64,000 nucleotides of DNA, from positions 6,571,501 to 6,635,500 of the forward strand of contig NZ_CP109487.1 in assembly GCF_036227605.1 (NCBI RefSeq), given 5' to 3'. This document shows, piece by piece, positions 9,117-16,991 of the stretch. Made by a program: the position numbers and the translations under genes. The notes beneath the pieces were generated by a model. The model worked only from the letters and a program-made list of their open reading frames with translations, was not told the origin of the DNA and ran no database searches. This DNA is from Streptomyces sp. NBC_01439. Its GTDB lineage: Bacteria; Actinomycetota; Actinomycetes; Streptomycetales; Streptomycetaceae. Positions within the stretch are counted from its first letter, which is position 1; each line of letters starts with the position of its first letter.

Positions 9117-9135
9117 TTAGGTTAGCCTAACCTTG
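9117..9135. promoter_or_regulatory. Near-consensus iron box in the hmuT / htaA divergent promoter
   Basis: TTAGGTTAGCCTAACCTTG matches the DtxR/IdeR/DmdR operator consensus at about 18 of 19 positions and is palindromic. A second partial copy (GGTTAGCTTAGG) begins at 9110, giving overlapping sites as seen at strongly regulated DtxR-family promoters. With only about 60 bases between the two divergent starts, one bound repressor could silence both operons. Confidence 0.88.
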
Positions 9136-9162
9136 CTCGCTAGACCTGAGGAGGGGGCATTC

Positions 9163-10581
9163 ATGCCCACGAGACCCGTCCGTACGTTCGCCGTCGCCCT
9201 GTTGGCGGCCCTGCTGGGGGCACTGCTCCCGGCGACCGCCGCCCGGGCGGGCACCGTACAGGGGGGTCGGCTCGACTGGGGCATCAAATCGTCTTTCCAG
9301 AGTTATGTCACGGGTCCGGTGGCAAAAGGCAGTTTCAAGCTGAAGAGTGGCGCAGCCACCGTGGGCGGCAGCCTCTTCCGCTTCCACTCCGCGGCCGGCT
9401 CCTACGACCCCGACTCCGGAACCTTCGAGGCCTCCTACTCGGGCGGGGTGACCTTCCAGGGCCACCAGAAGCCCGACGGCGTCTACGAGCTGGACATGAC
9501 CATCAGCCGCCCGACCGTCAAAATCTCCGGCGGCAAGGGCACGCTGTACGTGGACGTCTCCAGCAAGGCCAAGGACAGCGGCGTGGTCACCAACCAGTCG
9601 CAGGTCGCCTTCGCTTCGCTGGGCGTCGGCGGCATCCACATGAAGGGCGGCGCCAGCCCGCTGTCCCTCACGAACATCCCGACCACTCTTACCGGGGAGG
9701 GCGCCAAGGCCTTCGCCGGCTACTACGGCGCCGGCACCCAGCTCGACCCGATCTCGCTCTCCGCCGACGTCAAGGCCGCCCCGGCCGCCGAGCCCGCGCC
9801 GACCGCGACGGCGACGGCCGCGCAGCCGACCGCCACCGCGCAGACCCCGCAGGCGGCGGGTGCCTTCACCGACGCCGCCGTCGACTGGGGGGTGCGCCGC
9901 ACCTTCCGCGAGTACGTCACCGGCTCGATCGGCCAGGGCAAGTGGGTCCTCGCCGAGGGCGCCCAGGACGGCGGCGCGCTGTTTCGCTTCCCGCAGGGCA
10001 AGGGCTCGTACGATGGCGAAAAAGGCACCCTCGATGCGGCCTTCGCCGGTACGGTCCAGTTCACCGGCGCCCACCTGGACCTCACGCTCGGCAAGATGAG
10101 CGTCAAGGTGGAGAACGGCAAGGGCGTCCTGTCCGCGGACGTGACCGCCGGCGGCGCCACGAAGAACGCCGTCCCGCTCGTGGAGTTCGACGCCAAGGGT
10201 CTGAAGACCGAGGGCAAGCTGGCCACCCTGACCGAAGCCCCGGCCACCCTCACCGAGGGCGGCTCGCAAGCCTTCAACTCCATGTACAAGGCCGGCACCG
10301 AGATGGATCCGGTCTCGCTCGCCGTCGCCCTGGACGCCACCGCCCAACTGCCCGCCCTGCCCGACCTGGGCTCGACGGCGTCGCCCGCCCCCGCGGCCGC
10401 GTCGCCGTCCGCCGAGCCCGCCCCCGCCCCCGCCGCGAAGGCCGCGGAGTCCTCGAACACCGGGCTCTTCGTCGCCCTCGCCGTGGCCGTCCTGGTCCTG
10501 GCCGGCGGCGCCACCTTCCTGGTCGTGCGCAAGCGCCGTACGGCAGCGGCCCCGCCGACGCCGACCGACGCGCCCCAGTAG
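9163..10581 (+). CDS. Secreted, membrane-anchored protein with two HtaA heme-binding domains
   Basis: 472-residue exported protein. After a signal peptide (residues 1-34) there are two HtaA-type domains, roughly 38-200 and 240-410, each opening with a DWG motif (LDWGIKSSFQSYVTG and VDWGVRRTFREYVTG). The shared tyrosine in YVTG corresponds to the conserved region of heme-coordinating residues in corynebacterial HtaA. A Pro/Ala linker leads to one C-terminal membrane helix and a basic tail. There is no clear LPxTG/LAxTG box; the nearest text is SSNTG, so simple membrane anchoring is likely. ATG 9163 was chosen over 9133 because of the GAGGAGGGGG ribosome site at 9148-9157. Confidence 0.93.
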   Translation: MPTRPVRTFAVALLAALLGALLPATAARAGTVQGGRLDWGIKSSFQSYVTGPVAKGSFKLKSGAATVGGSLFRFHSAAGSYDPDSGTFEASYSGGVTFQGHQKPDGVYELDMTISRPTVKISGGKGTLYVDVSSKAKDSGVVTNQSQVAFASLGVGGIHMKGGASPLSLTNIPTTLTGEGAKAFAGYYGAGTQLDPISLSADVKAAPAAEPAPTATATAAQPTATAQTPQAAGAFTDAAVDWGVRRTFREYVTGSIGQGKWVLAEGAQDGGALFRFPQGKGSYDGEKGTLDAAFAGTVQFTGAHLDLTLGKMSVKVENGKGVLSADVTAGGATKNAVPLVEFDAKGLKTEGKLATLTEAPATLTEGGSQAFNSMYKAGTEMDPVSLAVALDATAQLPALPDLGSTASPAPAAASPSAEPAPAPAAKAAESSNTGLFVALAVAVLVLAGGATFLVVRKRRTAAAPPTPTDAPQ

Positions 10582-10632
10582 GCACCCACCCCTTCCTCTT
10601 CCCCTCCCCTGTTCCTCCAGGAGTTCCCAGCC

Positions 10633-12087
10633 ATGTCGTCCATCCGACGCCCGAATTCCCTCGCGGCCGCAGTCCTGACCGCCGCAGCGCTCGGCGCCAC
10701 CGCCTTCGCCCTGCCGGCCACCGCTGCGGGCGGCCCGCCCACCGACCCGGTGAAGATCACCGGTGGCACCCTCGACTGGGGCGTGCTCGCGAGCTACCGC
10801 AACTACGTGACCGGCATGGCCAAGGGCACCATCACCGTCGCGGACGGCGCCCAGCAGAACGCGGACGGCACGCTGCGCTTCGTCGAGCCCACCGGCGCGT
10901 ACGAGCCGGCCAACGGGCACGTGGTGAAGGCGGCCTTCAAGGGCAGCGTCACCTTCTCCTCGCCCGCCCCGCCGGCCGGCCACGGCTTCGAGGTCAAGCT
11001 CTCGGACATTCGCATCGACACCGGCACCAAGAAGCTCACCGCGGACGTCACCAAGGGCGGCACGACCACCCAGGACGTGCCCATGGCCACCGTGGCCTTC
11101 GCCGGCCAGGCGATGAACGGCCTGGCGACCACGCTCACCCAGGAGGCCGCGGACGCGCTCGGGTCGCCGGGCTACAAGGACAAGCCGGGCGACCCGCTCA
11201 CCGCGAAGCTGGAGCTGGAGAAGAAGCCCGACCCCGAGCCCAGCCCGGACAACACCACCAAGAACCCGACCCCGCCGGCCGACGACGTGCAGAAGGTGCT
11301 CAGCGGCAAGCTGACGTGGGGCGTGAAGGAGTCCTTCCGCAAGTACGTGCTGAGCGCGGGGTCGATCACTCCGGCCGGCGGCGCCGCAAAGAACGGCGAC
11401 ACCTTCGACTTCGCCTTCGGCAAGGGCGACCTCGACGTCAAGAAGCAGAAGCTGAACGCCTCCTTCCAGGGCAACCTCCGTTTCCAGTACGTCGCCCACG
11501 GCATCGACATGACCTTCGGTAGCCCCCGCGTCGAGGCCACCGGCAAGACCGGCACCCTCTACGTGGACGTCAAGAACGCCTCCGGCACCAAGACGGGCCT
11601 CCGCTTCGCCACGCTCGACCTGTCGAAGACCGACTACAAGACCAAGGACGGCGTCCTGGCGCTGAACGCGGTCCCGGCGGTCTTCACCGCCGAGGGCGCG
11701 GCCGCCTTCGCCAATGACACCACCGGCTCCATGTACAAGGCGGGCGACGCGATCGACCCGCTCACCTTCGCCGTGGCGGTGGACAAGGACGCCACCCTGC
11801 CGAGCACCGGCGGTACGACGGGCGGCTCGACCGGCGGCACCACCGGCGGCACCACGGGCGGTTCGAACGGTGGAACCACGGGCGGTACGACCGGTGGAAC
11901 CACGGGCGGTACGACCGGTGGTACGGGCGGCACCGTGGGCGGCGGCTCCTCCACCGTCGGCGGCAACCTCGCCAACACCGGCGCCGAGATCCCGACCGGG
12001 GCCCTGCTCACCACCTCCGGCGTGGTGATCGCGGCCGGCGCGGGCGCGGTGTACTTCGCGCGCAGGCGCCGTACGGCCCAGGTCTGA
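10633..12087 (+). CDS. Cell-wall HtaA-domain protein with LANTG sorting signal
   Basis: 484-residue exported protein with a signal peptide (about 1-34) and two HtaA domains, roughly 40-185 (LDWGVLASYRNYVTG) and 225-390 (LTWGVKESFRKYVL). A Gly/Thr-rich flexible stalk of about 45 residues follows. The end has the layout of a sortase substrate: LANTG at residues 446-450, a hydrophobic helix and an ARRRR tail. LAxTG is the motif reported for Streptomyces class E sortases, so covalent wall attachment is predicted. It lies 51 bases after the first HtaA gene and probably shares its iron-controlled promoter. The pair would take up heme and pass it to HmuT. Confidence 0.93.
   Translation: MSSIRRPNSLAAAVLTAAALGATAFALPATAAGGPPTDPVKITGGTLDWGVLASYRNYVTGMAKGTITVADGAQQNADGTLRFVEPTGAYEPANGHVVKAAFKGSVTFSSPAPPAGHGFEVKLSDIRIDTGTKKLTADVTKGGTTTQDVPMATVAFAGQAMNGLATTLTQEAADALGSPGYKDKPGDPLTAKLELEKKPDPEPSPDNTTKNPTPPADDVQKVLSGKLTWGVKESFRKYVLSAGSITPAGGAAKNGDTFDFAFGKGDLDVKKQKLNASFQGNLRFQYVAHGIDMTFGSPRVEATGKTGTLYVDVKNASGTKTGLRFATLDLSKTDYKTKDGVLALNAVPAVFTAEGAAAFANDTTGSMYKAGDAIDPLTFAVAVDKDATLPSTGGTTGGSTGGTTGGTTGGSNGGTTGGTTGGTTGGTTGGTGGTVGGGSSTVGGNLANTGAEIPTGALLTTSGVVIAAGAGAVYFARRRRTAQV
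11805..11945 (+). repeat. Gly/Thr-encoding degenerate tandem repeat in the HtaA stalk
   Basis: Units of 9-12 bases built from GGCGGTACGACG-like words encode runs of GGTTGG and GGSTGG. All indels that keep the unit length preserve the frame, so stalk length could vary between strains without breaking the gene. Confidence 0.85.
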
Positions 12088-12107
12088 GCCGTGCTTCAAT
12101 TTCCCGC

Positions 12108-12773
12108 GTGAACGATCTCGACGTGTTGAAGGTCTTCTGCGCGGGCGACGGCCGGTTCGGCAACCTGCTCGGTGTCGTACGCGACGGCCGGACCTGCCCC
12201 GACGATGCGTCGCGGCAGGCCCTGGCCGCCGAACTCGGCTACAGCGAAACGGTGTTCGTCGACGACCCCGAGCGCGGGGTCGTCGACATCCGCACCCCCG
12301 GCACGCGCATGTCCTTCGCGGGACATCCGCTGGTCGGGGCCGCGTGGCTGCTGGACATCGAAGAGCTCCAGCCGCCCGCCGGATCCGTATGGGCCCGGGA
12401 CGACGGGGAGTTCACCTGGATCACGGCCCGCCCCGAGTGGGTCGAGGGCAAGCGCACCGAACAGTTCGGATCCGTCGCCGAGGTCGAGGCGCTGCCCGCC
12501 CCGCCGCCCGGCGAGGGCTGGTTGTACGCCTGGGCCTGGGAGGACGAGGCCGCGGGCCGCGTGCGCGCCCGGGGCTTTCCGCGCCGCCCCGACGGGATCA
12601 TCACCGAGGACGAGGCCACCGGTTCGGCGGCGATCCTGCTGACGGCCCAGCTGAACCGCGCCCTGAACATCACCCAGGGCGCCGGCTCCCAGATCCTCAC
12701 CGCTCCCGGCCCGGACGGCACCGTGGAGATCGGCGGTCGGGTCCGCTTCGCCCCGACCCCGGACGGGATCTGA
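12108..12773 (+). CDS. Short PhzF-family protein
   Basis: 221-residue PhzF relative, about 60 residues shorter than usual. It retains GYSETVFV with the catalytic-type glutamate near residue 46, the loop FAGHPLVGAAW near 70, and EDEATGSAAILL near 165. The cysteine of the CGH loop seen in the 676 paralogue is replaced by alanine (AGH). It starts at GTG 12108, just 20 bases after the wall HtaA gene on the same strand, so it may be read through from the iron-controlled unit; a link to heme metabolism is only positional. The substrate is unknown. Confidence 0.85.
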   Translation: MNDLDVLKVFCAGDGRFGNLLGVVRDGRTCPDDASRQALAAELGYSETVFVDDPERGVVDIRTPGTRMSFAGHPLVGAAWLLDIEELQPPAGSVWARDDGEFTWITARPEWVEGKRTEQFGSVAEVEALPAPPPGEGWLYAWAWEDEAAGRVRARGFPRRPDGIITEDEATGSAAILLTAQLNRALNITQGAGSQILTAPGPDGTVEIGGRVRFAPTPDGI

Positions 12774-12859
12774 GCCCCCCCACCCTGAGTACCCCGCGCA
12801 GGGGGAAATGAGTACGTCGGCGCTGACGGGGCCGCCGGTCGGCGCGGTGCAATGGCGCC

Positions 12860-13186
12860 ATGACGAAGACTTCGGTGACCCCCCGCCCCGACGAGCGGCA
12901 GCGGCAGCGGTGGCTGCCGGTGGCCGCGCTCTTCACCGTGCTGGCCCCGGTGGCCGCCTGGTGCGGCCGGGCGAGTTCCTACCTGCCCGGCTTCCCGCCC
13001 GGAGTCTTCGCGCTCTTCTACGCCGTGCCGCTGGCGATGGTGGCCTTCACCTGGATCCCGCCCCGGACCGACGCGCAGCGCACGCGGCGTCTCGCGCTGG
13101 GGAGCATCGGCTGCCTGCTGGCCTTCTTCTACCCCCACGTGTTCCTCGTCGGGGTGCTCACGCTCTGGGCTTTCTCGGGCGGCTGA
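12860..13186 (+). CDS. Small membrane protein of unknown function
   Basis: 108 residues with three hydrophobic segments (about 20-38, 45-65 and 84-105) separated by short polar loops, and a basic N-terminal tail (RQRQRW). I do not recognise a named family. It lies between the PhzF-like gene and the heme oxygenase, on the same strand as both. The ATG at 12860 gives a typical short cytoplasmic head. The position inside the heme block suggests, but does not show, a role there. Confidence 0.7.
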   Translation: MTKTSVTPRPDERQRQRWLPVAALFTVLAPVAAWCGRASSYLPGFPPGVFALFYAVPLAMVAFTWIPPRTDAQRTRRLALGSIGCLLAFFYPHVFLVGVLTLWAFSGG

Positions 13187-13233
13187 GCCGGGCGCAGGAC
13201 CGGATTTTTTACCGACAAGACGTCGGGAACTCA

Positions 13234-13252
13234 TTGACTTAGGCAAACCTAA
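13234..13252 (+). promoter_or_regulatory. Iron box overlapping a candidate -35 element of the heme oxygenase gene
   Basis: TTGACTTAGGCAAACCTAA matches the DtxR/DmdR-type consensus at about 15 of 19 positions, with an inner CTTAGG-N4-CCTAAG palindrome. Its first six bases, TTGACT, look like a -35 hexamer, so a bound repressor would directly block polymerase. It lies about 62-80 bases upstream of the TTG start of hmuO. Confidence 0.8.
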
Positions 13253-13314
13253 GTAGGAGGATCGGGCGTGGCGGCGATGCCGTCACGCCTGTTTCCTCTT
13301 CCTGGAGGTCCGCC

Positions 13315-13962
13315 TTGGACGCCTTCTCTACGGTCATCCGCGTCGCCTCGCACGAGCAGCACACCGAGGCCGAGACGTCGACCTTCATGAGCGATCTGCT
13401 GGGTGGACGACTCGGCGTGGACGCGTACACGCGCTACACCGAGCAGTTGTGGTTCGTGTACCGGGCCCTGGAGGACGCGGCCGAATCCCTCAAGGACGAC
13501 CCGGTGGCGGGCCCGTTCATCCAGCCCGAGCTCATGCGCGTCGCCGAGATCGAGCGCGACCTCGCCCACCTGGTGGGTCCGGACTGGCGCGAGAACGTGG
13601 TGCCCCTGCCCGCGACGCGTGCGTACGCCGACCGGGTGGCCTGGTGCGCGGCCGAGTGGCCGGGCGGCTACGTCGCCCACCACTACACCCGCTACCTGGG
13701 CGACCTCTCCGGCGGCCAGATCATCCGCGACAAGGCGGAGCGCACCTGGGGCTTCGAACGCAAGGGCGACGGCGTCCGGTTCTACGTCTTCGCGGACATC
13801 TCCAACCCGGCGGCCTTCAAGCGGACCTACCGCGAGCTGCTGGACGCCATCGCGGCGGACGACCTGGAGAAGCAGCGCATCATCGACGAGTGCAAGCGCG
13901 CCTTCGACTTCAACGGTGCGGTCTTCCGGGAGCTGGGCGAGGAGTTCCCGCTCAGCGCGTGA
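13315..13962 (+). CDS. hmuO: Heme oxygenase (biliverdin-producing)
   Basis: 215-residue heme oxygenase of the HO-1/HmuO fold, which opens imported heme to release iron, CO and biliverdin. The proximal heme-ligand histidine is identified as H16 in QHTEAETSTF, which aligns with the HmuO motif. The distal-helix glycine signature is GDLSGGQ near residues 129-135. The start is TTG at 13315, supported by GGAGG at 13304-13308 with 6 bases spacing and by agreement with the family start; no closer ATG fits. It is probably transcribed alone from the iron-box promoter at 13234 and completes the heme pathway: HtaA capture, HmuTUV import, cleavage. Confidence 0.95.
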   Translation: MDAFSTVIRVASHEQHTEAETSTFMSDLLGGRLGVDAYTRYTEQLWFVYRALEDAAESLKDDPVAGPFIQPELMRVAEIERDLAHLVGPDWRENVVPLPATRAYADRVAWCAAEWPGGYVAHHYTRYLGDLSGGQIIRDKAERTWGFERKGDGVRFYVFADISNPAAFKRTYRELLDAIAADDLEKQRIIDECKRAFDFNGAVFRELGEEFPLSA

Positions 13963-13988
13963 CCCCCGGGAGCCCGCGGAAACAGGGC

Positions 13989-14018
13989 CGGGCCCGGTGC
14001 ACAGGTGCACCGGGCCCG
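13989..14018. terminator. Bidirectional terminator hairpin between hmuO and map
   Basis: Perfect 14-base inverted repeat (13989-14002 with 14005-14018) between converging genes. No long T-run follows on either side, as usual in Streptomyces. Confidence 0.8.
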
Positions 14019-14058
14019 ATCGCGGTCGCGGTCGCGGTCACGGAGGGACCGCCGAACG

Positions 14059-14916
14059 CTAGGGGAGGGTCAGGATCTCCGCGCCGGAGTCCGTGACCAC
14101 CAGCGTGTGTTCGAACTGCGCCGTCCGCTTGCGGTCCTTCGTGACGACCGTCCAGCCGTCCTCCCACATGTCGTACTCGTGGGTGCCCAGCGTCAGCATC
14201 GGCTCGATGGTGAAGGTCATGCCGGGCTCGATGACGGTGGTGGCGTGCGGGCTGTCGTAGTGCGGGACGATCAGGCCGGAGTGGAAGGACGAGTTGATGC
14301 CGTGGCCGGTGAAGTCCCGGACCACGCCGTAGCCGAAACGCTTCGCGTACGACTCGATGACCCGACCGATGATGTTGATCTGGCGGCCCGGCTTGACGGC
14401 CTTGATGGCCCGGTTCAGTGCCTCCCGGGTGCGCTCCACCAGCAGCCGGGACTCCTCGTCCACCTCTCCGCACAGGTAGGTCGCGTTGTTGTCGCCGTGC
14501 ACGCCACCGATGTACGCGGTCACGTCGAGGTTCACGATGTCGCCGTCGCGCAGGACGGTGGAATCGGGGATGCCGTGGCAGATGACCTCGTTCACGGAGG
14601 AGCACAGCGACTTCGGGAAGCCCCGGTAGCCGAGCGTCGACGGGTAGGCCCCGTGGTCACACATGTATGCGTGGGCGACCTTGTCGAGCTCGTCGGTGGT
14701 CACCCCCGGCGCGATCAGCTTCGCGGCCTCTTCCATCGCCTGGGCGGCGATCCGACCGGCGATGCGCATGGCCTCGATGGTCTCGGCCGTCTGCACCTCC
14801 GGTCCGGTGTACGGAGTCGGTGCGGGCTTGCCCACGTACTCGGGCCGACGGATGTTTCCGGGAACGGAACGGACGGGGGAGAGCTCGCCTGGTACGAGCA
14901 GCGACTGGCCAGACAT
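14059..14916 (-). CDS. map: Methionine aminopeptidase, type I
   Basis: 285-residue type I methionine aminopeptidase, removing the initiator methionine from nascent proteins. The five metal ligands are visible: two Asp in [17 protein letters not shown], His in [11 protein letters not shown], Glu in TIEPMLT and Glu in QFEHTLV. The N-terminal ~40-residue extension with RRPEYVGKP is typical of the longer actinobacterial isozyme. This is usually one of two map genes in Streptomyces; the other normally lies near the ribosomal operons, so this copy is probably the non-essential or secondary one. It is separated from the neighbouring + strand gene by 71 bases. Confidence 0.95.
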   Translation of the reverse strand: MSGQSLLVPGELSPVRSVPGNIRRPEYVGKPAPTPYTGPEVQTAETIEAMRIAGRIAAQAMEEAAKLIAPGVTTDELDKVAHAYMCDHGAYPSTLGYRGFPKSLCSSVNEVICHGIPDSTVLRDGDIVNLDVTAYIGGVHGDNNATYLCGEVDEESRLLVERTREALNRAIKAVKPGRQINIIGRVIESYAKRFGYGVVRDFTGHGINSSFHSGLIVPHYDSPHATTVIEPGMTFTIEPMLTLGTHEYDMWEDGWTVVTKDRKRTAQFEHTLVVTDSGAEILTLP

Positions 14917-14987
14917 GCGAACGAGTGTATCCAGCGAGGATGGGGCAGCATGGCGGGATAGAGCGGTACGAGAGGAGCCCGACGAGG

Positions 14988-15236
14988 ATGGCCCTGTTCA
15001 AGAAGCGTCAGGTGGGCAAACCCGGCGAGTGGTACTACTGCCTGGTCCACAAGAAGGTCGAGGAAGGCCCCGACTGCCCGGCCAAGGACCGGTTCGGGCC
15101 CTACGGCACCCCGGAGGAGGCGAACCACGCCATGGAGACGGCGCAGGAACGCAACCTCGAATGGCAGAACGACCCCAAGTGGAACGACCGGACCCGCGAG
15201 GACGAAGAGGGCGCCGCCGGCACGGGCGGGGCGTAG
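14988..15236 (+). CDS. Small conserved hydrophilic protein
   Basis: 82-residue charged protein beginning [20 protein letters not shown]. The pattern [19 protein letters not shown] followed by an acidic/amphipathic helix looks like a compact one-domain protein that tolerates no signal peptide; two cysteines (about residues 18 and 30) could bind metal. I recognise it as a type of small conserved actinobacterial protein but cannot name a function. ATG 14988 has a GACGAGG-like ribosome site 2-8 bases ahead. It is divergent from map. Confidence 0.75.
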   Translation: MALFKKRQVGKPGEWYYCLVHKKVEEGPDCPAKDRFGPYGTPEEANHAMETAQERNLEWQNDPKWNDRTREDEEGAAGTGGA

Positions 15237-15251
15237 GCCGTCCCTTTCGGA

Positions 15252-15881
15252 TCACCAGCGGCTGGGCGGCGGCGCGGTCAGGTGGTCGGCCAGCCGCGCC
15301 AGCCGGTCCCTGAAGCGGCGCGGTCCGCGCCGCACCGGCACGGTGTTCTCCCCGGCCGCCGCGCTGACCAGGTGCTGCACGGTGTCCAGGTCCATCCCGT
15401 CGTCCGACGCCGGCGCCGGTACCGACAGCGCGTCGTGGGCGAGCGCGCCCAGGTCCGGGTCCCCGCCGTCCAGGGACAGGACGGTCGCCCCCGCGCGCCG
15501 CACGTCGTGGACGCGCTCCAGCAGCCCCTCACCCGGTGCTCCGGGCGCCACCACCAGCAGCGTGTGCCCGCGCCGGGCCGCCGCCAACCGGCCCAGCCCC
15601 ACCGACAGGTGCGGCGGCTCCCCGGGCCGCACGTGGTGGCGTACGAGGGTGGGCGCCAGCTCCGGCAGACCCGACCAGGCGGCTTCGTCCACCAGGTGCG
15701 CCGCCAGGTGCCAGGGCTCGTAGCCCTCGGTCCCCACCAACAACAGGTGACCGCCGGCCGGTACGACGGACCGGCGCATCGAACCGGCGAAGCGGCGCGC
15801 GTCCCCCGGCCACTGCGTACCGGCGAGCACCTCGCGCAGCAGCGCGACCCTCACGGCGTCCATATCGGCATCCTGCACCAT
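15252..15881 (-). CDS. Conserved hypothetical protein
   Basis: About 209 residues from ATG 15881 (the alternative ATG at 15863, MDAVRVALLREVL, is equally possible; an upstream start at 16052 overlaps npdG and is unlikely). No signal peptide. The central part alternates hydrophobic strands and helices (GGHLLLVGTEGYEPWHLAAHL, GHTLLVVAPGAPGEGLLERV, AGATVLSLDGGDPDLGALAHDALSV), which resembles a Rossmann-like or SIS-like alpha/beta fold with a phosphosugar-type rhythm. The basic C-terminus is RRGPRRFRDRLARLADHL. I do not recognise a named family. It is divergent from npdG, 76 bases apart. Confidence 0.72.
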   Translation of the reverse strand: MVQDADMDAVRVALLREVLAGTQWPGDARRFAGSMRRSVVPAGGHLLLVGTEGYEPWHLAAHLVDEAAWSGLPELAPTLVRHHVRPGEPPHLSVGLGRLAAARRGHTLLVVAPGAPGEGLLERVHDVRRAGATVLSLDGGDPDLGALAHDALSVPAPASDDGMDLDTVQHLVSAAAGENTVPVRRGPRRFRDRLARLADHLTAPPPSRW

Positions 15882-15957
15882 GAGGGCGACACGGGGAGCG
15901 GTTCCTTCCCCTTCGTCACCCTTCGACTGTGGGCTACCCGGCAGTACCCTCGCCCCC

Positions 15958-16662
15958 ATGACTTCCTCAGACAACACGCAGAAGCCGCCGGTCAAGGACC
16001 CATGGGAGCTGCCGGACGTTTCCGGCCTCGTCGTCGGCGTCCTCGGCGGCACCGGCGACCAGGGCCGGGGGCTGGCCTACCGACTCGCCAGGGCCGGCCA
16101 GAAGGTGATCATCGGCTCCCGAGCCGCCGACCGCGCGCAGACCGCGGCCGACGAACTGGGCCTGGGCGTGGAAGGCGCGGACAACGCCGAGTGCGCGCGC
16201 CGCAGCGACATCGTCATCATCGCGGTGCCGTGGGAGGGCCATGCCAAGACCCTCGAAGCACTGCGCGAGGACCTCGCCGGCAAGCTCGTGGTGGACTGCG
16301 TCAACCCGCTCGGCTTTGACAAGCAGGGCGCCTACGCCCTCCAGGTCGAAGAGGGCAGCGCCGCCCAGCAGGCCGCCGCCCTGCTCCCGGACTCCCGAGT
16401 CACCGCCGCCTTCCACCACCTCTCGGCCGTCCTGCTCCAGGACGAGTCGATCGACGAGATCGACACCGACGTGATGGTCCTCGGCGAGGCCCGCGCCGAC
16501 ACGGACATCGTCCAGGCCCTGGCCGCACGCATCCCCGGCATGCGCGGCGTCTTCGCCGGCCGCCTGCGCAACGCCCACCAGGTCGAGTCCCTGGTGGCCA
16601 ACCTGATCTCCACCAACCGCCGCTACAAGGCCCACGCGGGCCTGCGCGTCACGGACCTCTGA
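15958..16662 (+). CDS. npdG: NADPH-dependent F420 reductase (F420H2:NADP oxidoreductase)
   Basis: 234-residue NpdG-family enzyme, transferring hydride between NADPH and coenzyme F420. The N-terminal Rossmann motif is GVLGGTGDQGRGLA near residues 27-40, followed by GSR for the NADP 2'-phosphate; the hydrophobic strand DIVIIAVPWEGH and the VVDCVNPL segment are also family features. The ATG at 15958 fits the conserved start; the frame continues upstream to 15880 without conservation. Streptomycetes use F420H2 in secondary metabolism and reductive steps. The gene appears monocistronic or paired with the small membrane gene at 16754. Confidence 0.93.
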   Translation: MTSSDNTQKPPVKDPWELPDVSGLVVGVLGGTGDQGRGLAYRLARAGQKVIIGSRAADRAQTAADELGLGVEGADNAECARRSDIVIIAVPWEGHAKTLEALREDLAGKLVVDCVNPLGFDKQGAYALQVEEGSAAQQAAALLPDSRVTAAFHHLSAVLLQDESIDEIDTDVMVLGEARADTDIVQALAARIPGMRGVFAGRLRNAHQVESLVANLISTNRRYKAHAGLRVTDL

Positions 16663-16753
16663 CCCCGGTCCGACACCCTTACGGCAGCACTGCGGGGCAT
16701 GGGGGACACTGGAGGGGCTCGACCCCGTTCAGTGTTTCCGAGGAGCTCTTCCC

Positions 16754-16945
16754 ATGCCCCGCCTTGCCGTTTTCGCCATCGTCGTCTGCGTCTGTGCGGT
16801 GGCGGCGGCCGTCGTCGCCTTCGTCGAGGGCAGCTTCCTCGGGATCGTCTGGGTGCTGCTGGCCGGCCTCACGTCCAACATGGCCTGGTACTACCTGCGC
16901 AAGGCGAAGGCCGAGAAGGCTTCCGCCGCGCGCCAGGTCGGCTAG
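16754..16945 (+). CDS. Small two-helix membrane protein
   Basis: 63 residues with two hydrophobic helices (about 5-25 and 29-48) and a basic, cytoplasmic Lys/Arg-rich tail (RKAKAEKASAAR). A ribosome site AGGAG (16741-16745) sits 8 bases before ATG 16754, and the proline-poor composition is unlike the shadow frames, which supports it being real. Function unknown. Confidence 0.7.
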   Translation: MPRLAVFAIVVCVCAVAAAVVAFVEGSFLGIVWVLLAGLTSNMAWYYLRKAKAEKASAARQVG

Positions 16946-16946
16946 T

Positions 16947-16982
16947 CACCCCCGGGGAACCGCCCGGGCGCCCTCGGGGGTG
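16947..16982. terminator. Terminator hairpin between convergent genes
   Basis: CACCCCCG (16947-16954) pairs with CGGGGGTG (16975-16982) around a GC-rich loop containing a CGCCCGGGCG palindrome. It lies just after the small membrane gene stop and 10 bases past the VCBS gene stop. Confidence 0.65.
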
Positions 16983-16991
16983 TCCGGTGCG

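Noticed and set aside
9127..12099. A 990-residue minus-strand frame opposite the HtaA genes
   Set aside because: Gly/Arg-rich text with no domain. It is the antisense of a strongly biased coding region, and the plus-strand genes have signals and ribosome sites.
14021..14042. GCGGTC hexamer run after the hmuO terminator
   Set aside because: About four short units only, in non-coding DNA; too short to be called a meaningful repeat.
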